From Calliphora vicina (lineage: Eukaryota; Arthropoda; Insecta; Diptera; Calliphoridae), in NCBI RefSeq assembly GCF_958450345.1, contig NW_027052578.1, positions 62,001 through 126,000 of the forward strand: DNA of 64,000 nt, written 5' to 3'. This document shows positions 49,745 to 61,700 of this stretch, in pieces. How positions within the stretch are numbered: position 1 is the stretch's first letter; each line of letters starts with the position of its first letter. The notes under the pieces are model-generated. The model had not been told where the DNA came from. It made no database searches and saw only the letters and a list, made by a program, of their open reading frames with translations. Position numbers and translations under genes: made by a program.

Positions 49745-49748
49745 AATT
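49745..49748. repeat. Target-site duplication AATT, right
   Basis: Partner of 36288-36291. The satellite resumes in register directly after it (TTGGGACATTTTT). Confidence 0.92.
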
Positions 49749-52700
49749 TTGGGACATTTTTCGAAAAATGTCTGATATACCCGCATATATATCGGGTACT
49801 ATTTATGCTAGCTACTTAAGTTATACCTTGTTAGAAAGCTACAATCTCATGCAATCCAAATTTAAAAATAATTAGCTTCCTAGCTCTTTAGGGGCCTTTA
49901 GAATTGCGATTTATATGAAGTCGTTAAAAGCTGGGGTAATTTTGGGACATTTTTCGAAAAATTTCCGATATACCTGCATATATATCGGGTACTATTTATG
50001 CTAGCTACTTAAGTTATACCTTGTTAGAAAGCTACAATCTCATGCAATCCAAATATAAAAAATGAGTTTCCTAGCTCTTTAGCGGCCTTTAGAATTGCGA
50101 TTTATATGAAGTCATTAAAAACTGGGGTAATTTTGTGACATTTTTCGAAAAATGTCCGATATAACCGCATATATATCGGGTACTATTTATGCTAGCTACT
50201 TAAGTTATACCTTGTTAGAAAGCTACAATCTCATGCAATCCAAATATAAAAAAATTAGTTTCCTAGCTCTTTACCGGCCTTTAGAATTGCGATTTATATG
50301 AAGTCGTTAAAAACTGGGGTAATTTTGGGACATTTTTCGAAAAATTTCCGATATACCTGCATATACTTAAGTTATACCTTGTTGGAAAGCTACAATCTCA
50401 TGCAAACCAAATATAAAAAAATGAGTTTCCTAGCTCTTTAGCGGCCTTTAGAATATGCTAGCTACTTAAGTTATACCTTGTTAGAAAGCTACAATCTCAT
50501 GCAATCCAAATTTAAAAAAATGAGTTTCCTAGCTCTTTACCGGCCTTTAGAATTGCGATTTATATGAAGTCGTTAAAAACTGGGGTAATTTTGGAACATT
50601 TTTCGAAAAATTTCCGATATAACCGCATATATATCGGGTACTATTTATGCTAGCTACTTAAGTTATACCTTGTTAGAAAGCTACAATCTCATGCAATCCA
50701 AATATGAAAAAAATTTAACTTCCTAGCTCTTTAGGGGCCTTTAGAATTGCGATTTATATGAAGTCGTTAAAAGCTGGGGTAATTTTGGGACATTTTTCGA
50801 AAAATTTCCGATATACCTGCATATATATCGGGTACTATTTATGCTAGCTACTTAAGTTATACCTTGTTAGAAAGCTACAATCTCATGCAATCCAAATATA
50901 AAAAATGAGTTTCCTAGCTCTTTAGCGGCCTTTAGAATTGCGATTTATATGAAGTCGTTAAAAACTGGTGTAATTTTGGGACATTTTGCGAAAAATGTCC
51001 GATATACCCGCATATATATCGGGTACTATTTATGCTAGCTACTTAAGTTATACCTTGTCAGAAAGCTACTATCCCATGCAATCCAAATTTAAAAGTAATT
51101 GGCTTCCTAGGTCTTTAGGGGCCTTTAGAATTGCGATTTATATGAAGTCGTTAAAAACTGGGGTAATTTTGAAACATTTTTCGAAAAATTTCCGATATAC
51201 CTGCATATACTTAAGTTATACCTTGTTGGAAAGCTACAATCTCATGCAATCCAAATATAAAAAAATGAGTTTCCTAGCTCTTTAGCGGCCTTTAGAATAT
51301 GCTAGCTAGTTATACCTTGTTAGAAAGCTACAATCTCATGCAATCCAAATTTAAAAAAATGAGTTTCCTAGCTCTTTACCGGTCTTTAGAATTGCGATTT
51401 ATATGAAGTCGTTAAAAGCTGGGGTAATTTTGGGACATTTTTCGAAAAATTTCTGATATACCCGCATATATATCGGGTACTATTTATGCTAGCTACTTAA
51501 GTTATACCTTGTTAGAAAGCTACAATCTCATGCAATCCAAATTTAAAAATAATTAGCTTCCTAGCTCTTTAGGGGCCTTTAGAATTGCGATTTATATGAA
51601 GTCGTTAAAAGCTGGGGTAATTTTGGGACATTTTTCGAAAAATTTCCGATATACCTGCATATATATCGGGTACTATTTATGCTAGCTACTTAAGTTATAC
51701 CTTGTTAGAAAGCTACAATCTCATGCAATCCAAATATAAAAAAATGAGTTTCCTAGCTCTTTAGCGGCCTTTAGAATTGCGATTTATATGAAGTCGTTAA
51801 AAACTGGGGTAATTTTGTGACATTTTTCGAAAAATTTCCGATATACCTGCATATACTTAAGTTATACCTTGTTGGAAAGCTACAATCTCCTGCAATCCAA
51901 ATATAAAAAAATGAGTTTCCTAGCTCTTTAGCGGCCTTTAGAATATGCTAGCTAGTTATACCTTGTTAGAAAGCTACAATCTCATGCAATCCAAATTTAA
52001 AAAAATGAGTTTCCTAGCTCTTTACCGGCCTTTAGAATTGCGATTTATATGAAGTCGTTAAAAGCTAGGGTAATTTTGGGACATTTTTCGAAAAATTTCC
52101 GATATACCTGCATATATATCGGGCACAATTTATGCTAGCTACTTAAGTTATACCTTGTTAGAAAGTTACAATCTCATGCAATCCAAATATAAAAAAAGTT
52201 AAAAACTGGGGTAATTTTGGGACATTTTTCGAAAAATGTCCGATATACCCGCATATATATCGGGTACTATTTATGCTAGCTACTTAAGTTATACCTTGTT
52301 AGAAAGCTACAATCTCATGCAATCCAAATTTAAAAAAATTAGTTTCCTAGCTCTTTACCGGCCTTTAGAATTGCGATTTATATGAAGTCGTTAAAAACTG
52401 GGGTAATTTTGGAACATTTTTCGAAAAATTTCCGATATACCTGCATATATATCGGGTACTATTTATGCTAGCTACTTAAGTTATACCTTGTTAGAAAGCT
52501 ACAATCTCATGCAATCCAAATTTAAAAAAATGAGTTTCCTAGCTCTTTACCGGCCTTTAGAATATGCTAGCTAGTTATACCTTGTTAGAAAGCTACAATC
52601 TCATGCAATCCAAATATAAAAAAATTAGTTTCCTAGCTCTTTACCGGCCTTTAGAATTGCGATTTATATGAAGTCGTTAAAAACTGGGGTAATTTTGGGA

Positions 52701-55700
52701 CATTTTTCGAAAAATGTCTGATATACCCGCATATATATCGGGTACTATTTATGCTAGCTACTTAAGTTATACCTTGTTAGAAAGCTACAATCTCATGCAA
52801 TCCAAATTTAAAAATAATTAGCTTCCTAGCTCTTTAGGGGCCTTTAGAATTGCGATTTATATGAAGTCGTTAAAAGCTGGGGTAATTTTGGGACATTTTT
52901 CGAAAAATTTCCGATATACCTGCATATATATCGGGCACAATTTATGCTAGCTACTTAAGTTATACCTTGCTAGAAAGCTACAATCTCATGCAATCCAAAT
53001 TTAAAAAAATGAGTTTCCTAGCTCTTTACCGGCCTTTAGAATATGCTAGCTAGTTATACCTTGTTAGAAAGCTACAATCTCATGCAATCCAAATTTAAAA
53101 AAATGAGTTTCCTAGCTCTTTACCGGCCTTTAGAATTGCGATTTATATGAAGTCGTTAAAAACTGGGGTAATTTTGGGACATTTTTCGAAAAATTTCCGA
53201 TATACCTGCATATACTTAAGTTATACCTTGTTGGAAAGCTACAATCTCATGCAATCCAAATATAAAAAAATGAGTTTCCTAGCTCTTTAGCGGCCTTTAG
53301 AATATGCTAGCTAGTTATACCTTGTTAGAAAGCTACAATCTCATGCAATCCAAATTTAAAAAAATGAGTTTCCTAGCTCTTTAGGGGCCTTTAGAATTGC
53401 GATTTATATGAAGTCGTTAAAAGCTGGGGTAATTTTGGGACATTTTTCGAAAACTTTCCGATATACCTGCATATATATCGGGTACTATTTATGCTAGCTA
53501 CTTAAGTTATACCTTGCTAGAAAGCTACAATCTCATGCAATCCAAATTTAAAAAAATGAGTTTCCTAGCTCTTTACCGGCCTTTAGAATTGCGATTTATA
53601 TGAAGTCGTTAAAAACTGGGGTAATTTTGGAACATTTTTCGAAAAATTTCCGATATACCTGCATATATATCGGGCACAATTTACGCTAGCTACTTAAGTT
53701 ATACCTTGTTAGAAAGCTACAATCTCATGCAATCCAAATATAAAAAAATTAGTTTCCTAGCTCTTTACCGGCCTTTAGAATTGCGATTTATATGAAGTCG
53801 TTAAAAACTGGGGTAATTTTGGGACATTTTTCGAAAAATGTCCGATATACCCGCATATATATCGGGTACTATTTATGCTAGCTACTTAAGTTATACCTTG
53901 TTAGAAAGCTACAATCTCATGCAATCCAAATTTAAAAAAATGAGTTTCCTAGCTCTTTACCGGCCTTTAGAATATGCTAGCTAGTTATACCTTGTTAGAA
54001 AGCTACAATCTCATGCAATCCAAATATAAAAAAATTAGTTTCCTAGCTCTTTACCGGCCTTTAGAATTGCGATTTATATGAAGTCGTTAAAAACTGGGGT
54101 AATTTTGGGACATTTTTCGAAAAATGTCTGATATACCCGCATATATATCGGGTACTATTTATGCTAGCTACTTAAGTTATACCTTGTTAGAAAGCTACAA
54201 TCTCATGCAATCCAAATTTAAAAATAATTAGCTTCCTAGCTCTTTAGGGGCCTTTAGAATATGCTAGCTAGTTATACCTTGTTAGAAAGCTACAATCTCA
54301 TGCAATCCAAATATAAAAAAATTAGTTTCCTAGCTCTTTACCGGCCTTTAGAATTGCGATTTATATGAAGTCGTTAAAAACTGGGGTAATTTTGGGACAT
54401 TTTTCGAAAAATGTCTGATATACCCGCATATATATCGGGTACTATTTATGCTAGCTACTTAAGTTATACCTTGTTAGAAAGCTACAATCTCATGCAATCC
54501 AAATTTAAAAATAATTAGCTTCCTAGCTCTTTAGGGGCCTTTAGAATATGCTAGCTAGTTATACCTTGTTAGAAAGCTACAATCTCATGCAATCCAAATT
54601 TAAAAAAATGAGTTTCCTAGCTCTTTACCGGCCTTTAGAATTGCGATTTATATGAAGTCGTTAAAAACTGGGGTAATTTTGGGACATTTTTCGAAAAATT
54701 TCCGATATACCTGCATATACTTAAGTTATACCTTGTTGGAAAGCTACAATCTCATGCAATCCAAATATAAAAAAATGAGTTTCCTAGCTCTTTAGCGGCC
54801 TTTAGAATATGCTAGCTAGTTATACCTTGTTAGAAAGCTACAATCTCATGCAATCCAAATTTAAAAAAATGAGTTTCCTAGCTCTTTACCGGCCTTTAGA
54901 ATTGCGATTTATATGAAGTCGTTAAAAACTGGGGTAATTTTGGGACATTTTTCGAAAAATGTCCGATATACCCGCATATATATCGGGTACTATTTATGCT
55001 AGCTACTTAAGTTATACCTTGGTAGAAAGCTACAATCTCATGCAATCCAAATTTAAAAAAATTAGTTTCCTAGCTCTTTACCGGCCTTTAGAATATGCTA
55101 GCTAGTTATACCTTGTTAGAAAGCTACAATCTCATGCAATCCAAATTTAAAAAAATGAGTTTCCTAGCTCTTTACCGGCCTTTAGAATTGCGATTTATAT
55201 GAAGTCGTTAAAAACTGGGGTAATTTTGGGACATTTTTCGAAAAATTTCCGATATACCTGCATATACTTAAGTTATACCTTGTTGGAAAGCTACAATCTC
55301 ATGCAATCCAAATATAAAAAAATGAGTTTCCTAGCTCTTTAGCGGCCTTTAGAATATGCTAGCTAGTTATACCTTGTTAGAAAGCTACAATCTCATGCAA
55401 TCCAAATTTAAAAAAATGAGTTTCCTAGCTCTTTAGGGGCCTTTAGAATTGCGATTTATATGAAGTCGTTAAAAGCTGGGGTAATTTTGGGACATTTTTC
55501 GAAAACTTTCCGATATACCTGCATATATATCGGGTACTATTTATGCTAGCTACTTAAGTTATACCTTGTTAGAAAGCTACAATCTCATGCAATCCAAATA
55601 TAAAAAAATGAGTTTCCTAGCTCTTTAGCGGCCTTTAGAATTGCGATTTATATGAAGTCGTTAAAAGCTGGGGTAATTTTGGGACATTTTTCGAAAAATT

Positions 55701-58700
55701 TCCGATATACCTGCATATATATCGGGCACAATTTATGCTAGCTACTTAAGTTATACCTTGCTAGAAAGCTACAATCTCATGCAATCCAAATTTAAAAAAA
55801 TGAGTTTCCTAGCTCTTTACCGGCCTTTAGAATTGCGATTTATATGAAGTCGTTAAAAACTGGGGTAATTTTGGAACATTTTTCGAAAAATTTCCGATAT
55901 ACCTGCATATATATCGGGCACAATTTACGCTAGCTACTTAAGTTATACCTTGTTAGAAAGCTACAATCTCATGCAATCCAAATATAAAAAAATTAGTTTC
56001 CTAGCTCTTTACCGGCCTTTAGAATTGCGATTTATATGAAGTCGTTAAAAACTGGGGTAATTTTGGGACATTTTTCGAAAAATGTCCGATATACCCGCAT
56101 ATATATCGGGTACTATTTATGCTAGCTACTTAAGTTATACCTTGTTAGAAAGCTACAATCTCATGCAATCCAAATTTAAAAAAATGAGTTTCCTAGCTCT
56201 TTACCGGCCTTTAGAATATGCTAGCTAGTTATACCTTGTTAGAAAGCTACAATCTCATGCAATCCAAATATAAAAAAATTAGTTTCCTAGCTCTTTACCG
56301 GCCTTTAGAATTGCGATTTATATGAAGTCGTTAAAAACTGGGGTAATTTTGGGACATTTTTCGAAAAATGTCTGATATACCCGCATATATATCGGGTACT
56401 ATTTATGCTAGCTACTTAAGTTATACCTTGTTAGAAAGCTACAATCTCATGCAATCCAAATTTAAAAATAATTAGCTTCCTAGCTCTTTAGGGGCCTTTA
56501 GAATATGCTAGCTAGTTATACCTTGTTAGAAAGCTACAATCTCATGCAATCCAAATATAAAAAAATTAGTTTCCTAGCTCTTTACCGGCCTTTAGAATTG
56601 CGATTTATATGAAGTCGTTAAAAACTGGGGTAATTTTGGGACATTTTTCGAAAAATGTCTGATATACCCGCATATATATCGGGTACTATTTATGCTAGCT
56701 ACTTAAGTTATACCTTGTTAGAAAGCTACAATCTCATGCAATCCAAATTTAAAAATAATTAGCTTCCTAGCTCTTTAGGGGCCTTTAGAATATGCTAGCT
56801 AGTTATACCTTGTTAGAAAGCTACAATCTCATGCAATCCAAATTTAAAAAAATGAGTTTCCTAGCTCTTTACCGGCCTTTAGAATTGCGATTTATATGAA
56901 GTCGTTAAAAACTGGGGTAATTTTGGGACATTTTTCGAAAAATTTCCGATATACCTGCATATACTTAAGTTATACCTTGTTGGAAAGCTACAATCTCATG
57001 CAATCCAAATATAAAAAAATGAGTTTCCTAGCTCTTTAGCGGCCTTTAGAATATGCTAGCTAGTTATACCTTGTTAGAAAGCTACAATCTCATGCAATCC
57101 AAATTTAAAAAAATGAGTTTCCTAGCTCTTTAGGGGCCTTTAGAATTGCGATTTATATGAAGTCGTTAAAAGCTGGGGTAATTTTGGGACATTTTTCGAA
57201 AACTTTCCGATATACCTGCATATATATCGGGTACTATTTATGCTAGCTACTTAAGTTATACCTTGTTAGAAAGCTACAATCTCATGCAATCCAAATATAA
57301 AAAAAATGAGTTTCCTAGCTCTTTAGCGGCCTTTAGAATTGCGATTTATATGAAGTCGTTAAAAGCTGGGGTAATTTTGGGACATTTTTCGAAAAATTTC
57401 CGATATACCTGCATATATATCGGGCACAATTTATGCTAGCTACTTAAGTTATACCTTGCTAGAAAGCTACAATCTCATGCAATCCAAATTTAAAAAAATG
57501 AGTTTCCTAGCTCTTTACCGGCCTTTAGAATTGCGATTTATATGAAGTCGTTAAAAACTGGGGTAATTTTGGAACATTTTTCGAAAAATTTCCGATATAC
57601 CTGCATATATATCGGGCACAATTTATGCTAGCTACTTAAGTTATACCTCGTTAGAAAGCTACAATCTCATGCAATCCAAATATAAAAAAATTAGTTTCCT
57701 AGCTCTTTACCGGCCTTTAGAATTGCGATTTATATGAAGTCGTTAAAAACTGGGGTAATTTTGGGACATTTTTCGAAAAATGTCCGATATACCCGCATAT
57801 ATATCGGGTACTATTTATGCTAGCTACTTAAGTTATACCTTGTTAGAAAGCTACAATCTCATGCAATCCAAATTTAAAAAAATGAGTTTCCTAGCTCTTT
57901 ACCGGCCTTTAGAATATGCTAGCTAGTTATACCTTGTTAGAAAGCTACAATCTCATGCAATCCAAATATAAAAAAATTAGTTTCCTAGCTCTTTACCGGC
58001 CTTTAGAATTGCGATTTATATGAAGTCGTTAAAAACTGGGGTAATTTTGGGACATTTTTCGAAAAATGTCTGATATACCCGCATATATATCGGGTACTAT
58101 TTATGCTAGCTACTTAAGTTATACCTTGTTAGAAAGCTACAATCTCATGCAATCCAAATTTAAAAATAATTAGCTTCCTAGCTCTTTAGGGGCCTTTAGA
58201 ATTGCGATTTATATGAAGTCGTTAAAAGCTGGGGTAATTTTGGGACATTTTTCGAAAAATTTCCGATATACCTGCATATATATCGGGTACTATTTATGCT
58301 AGCTACTTAAGTTATACCTTGTTAGAAAGCTACAATCTCATGCAATCCAAATATAAAAAAATGAGTTTCCTAGCTCTTTACCGGCCTTTAGAATTGCGAT
58401 TTATATGAAGTCGTTAAAAACTGGGGTAATTTTGGGACATTTTTCGAAAAATGTCCGATATACCCGCATATATATCGGGTACTATTTATGCTAGCTACTT
58501 AAGTTATACCTTGGTAGAAAGCTACAATCTCATGCAATCCAAATTTAAAAAAATTAGTTTCCTAGCTCTTTACCGGCCTTTAGAATATGCTAGCTAGTTA
58601 TACCTTGTTAGAAAGCTACAATCTCATGCAATCCAAATTTAAAAAAATGAGTTTCCTAGCTCTTTACCGGCCTTTAGAATTGCGATTTATATGAAGTCGT

Positions 58701-61700
58701 TAAAAACTGGGGTAATTTTGGGACATTTTTCGAAAAATTTCCGATATACCTGCATATACTTAAGTTATACCTTGTTGGAAAGCTACAATCTCATGCAATC
58801 CAAATATAAAAAAATGAGTTTCCTAGCTCTTTAGCGGCCTTTAGAATATGCTAGCTAGTTATACCTTGTTAGAAAGCTACAATCTCATGCAATCCAAATT
58901 TAAAAAAATGAGTTTCCTAGCTCTTTAGGGGCCTTTAGAATTGCGATTTATATGAAGTCGTTAAAAGCTGGGGTAATTTTGGGACATTTTTCGAAAACTT
59001 TCCGATATACCTGCATATATATCGGGTACTATTTATGCTAGCTACTTAAGTTATACCTTGTTAGAAAGCTACAATCTCATGCAATCCAAATATAAAAAAA
59101 TGAGTTTCCTAGCTCTTTAGCGGCCTTTAGAATTGCGATTTATATGAAGTCGTTAAAAGCTGGGGTAATTTTGGGACATTTTTCGAAAAATTTCCGATAT
59201 ACCTGCATATATATCGGGCACAATTTATGCTAGCTACTTAAGTTATACCTTGCTAGAAAGCTACAATCTCATGCAATCCAAATTTAAAAAAATGAGTTTC
59301 CTAGCTCTTTACCGGCCTTTAGAATTGCGATTTATATGAAGTCGTTAAAAACTGGGGTAATTTTGGAACATTTTTCGAAAAATTTCCGATATACCTGCAT
59401 ATATATCGGGCACAATTTATGCTAGCTACTTAAGTTATACCTTGTTAGAAAGCTACAATCTCATGCAATCCAAATATAAAAAAATTAGTTTCCTAGCTCT
59501 TTACCGGCCTTTTATATTTATATGAAGTCGTTAAAAGCTGGGGTAATTTTGGGACATTTTTCGAAAACTTTCCGATATACCTGCATATATATCGGGTACT
59601 ATTTATGCTAGCTACTTAAGTTATACCTTGTTAGAAAGCTACAATCTCATGCAATCCAAATATAAAAAAATGAGTTTCCTAGCTCTTTAGCGGCCTTTAG
59701 AATTGCGATTTATATGAAGTCGTTAAAAGCTGGGGTAATTTTGGGACATTTTTCGAAAAATTTCCGATATACCTGCATATATATCGGGCACAATTTATGC
59801 TAGCTACTTAAGTTATACCTTGCTAGAAAGCTACAATCTCATGCAATCCAAATTTAAAAAAATGAGTTTCCTAGCTCTTTACCGGCCTTTAGAATTGCGA
59901 TTTATATGAAGTCGTTAAAAACTGGGGTAATTTTGGAACATTTTTCGAAAAATTTCCGATATACCTGCATATATATCGGGCACAATTTATGCTAGCTACT
60001 TAAGTTATACCTTGTTAGAAAGCTACAATCTCATGCAATCCAAATATAAAAAAATTAGTTTCCTAGCTCTTTACCGGCCTTTAGAATTGCGATTTATATG
60101 AAGTCGTTAAAAACTGGGGTAATTTTGGGACATTTTTCGAAAAATGTCCGATATACCCGCATATATATCGGGTACTATTTATGCTAGCTACTTAAGTTAT
60201 ACCTTGTTAGAAAGCTACAATCTCATGCAATCCAAATTTAAAAAAATGAGTTTCCTAGCTCTTTACCGGCCTTTAGAATATGCTAGCTAGTTATACCTTG
60301 TTAGAAAGCTACAATCTCATGCAATCCAAATTTAAAAAAATGAGTTTCCTAGCTCTTTACCGGCCTTTAGAATTGCGATTTATATGAAGTCGTTAAAAAC
60401 TGGGGTAATTTTGGGACATTTTTCGAAAAATTTCCGATATACCTGCATATACTTAAGTTATACCTTGTTGGAAAGCTACAATCTCATGCAATCCAAATAT
60501 AAAAAAATGAGTTTCCTAGCTCTTTAGCGGCCTTTAGAATATGCTAGCTAGTTATACCTTGTTAGAAAGCTACAATCTCATGCAATCCAAATTTAAAAAA
60601 ATGAGTTTCCTAGCTCTTTACCGGCCTTTAGAATTGCGATTTATATGAAGTCGTTAAAAGCTAGGGTAATTTTGGGACATTTTTCGAAAAATTTCCGATA
60701 TACCTGCATATATATCGGGCACAATTTATGCTAGCTACTTAAGTTATACCTTGTTAGAAAGTTACAATCTCATGCAATCCAAATATAAAAAAATGAGTTT
60801 CCTAGCTCTTTACCGGCCTTTAGAATTGCGATTTATATGAAGTCGTTAAAAACTGGGGTAATTTTGGAACATTTTTCGAAAAATTTCCGATATACCTGCA
60901 TATATATCGGGTACTATTTATGCTAGCTACTTAAGTTATACCTTGTTAGAAAGCTACAATCTCATGCAATCCAAATTTAAAAAAATTAGTTTCCTAGCTC
61001 TTTACCGGCCTTTAGAATTGCGATTTATAAGAAGTCGTTAAAAGCTGGGGTAATTTTGGGACATTTTTCGAAAAATTTCCGATATACCTGCATATATATC
61101 GGGTACTATTTATGCTAGCTACTTAAGTTATACCTTGTTAGAAAGCTACAATCTCATGCAATCCAAATATAAAAAAATGAGTTTCCTAGCTCTTTAGCGG
61201 CTTTTAGAATTGCGATTTATATGAAGTCGTTAAAAACTGGGGTAATTTTGTGACATTTTTCGAAAAATTTCCGATATACCTGCATATACTTAAGTTATAC
61301 CTTGTTGGAAAGCTACAATCTCATGCAATCCAAATATAAAAAAATGAGTTTCCTAGCTCTTTAGCGGCCTTTAGAATATGCTAGCTAGTTATACCTTGTT
61401 AGAAAGCTACAATCTCATGCAATCCAAATTTAAAAAAATGAGTTTCCTAGCTCTTTACCGGCCTTTAGAATTGCGATTTATATGAAGTCGTTAAAAACTG
61501 GGGTAATTTTGGAACATTTTTCGAAAAATTTCCGATATACCTGCATATATATCGGGCACAATTTATGCTAGCTACTTAAGTTATACCTTGTTAGAAAGCT
61601 ACAATCTCATGCAATCCAAATATAAAAAAATTAGTTTCCTAGCTCTTTACCGGCCTTTAGAATTGCGATTTATATGAAGTCGTTAAAAACTGGGGTAATT

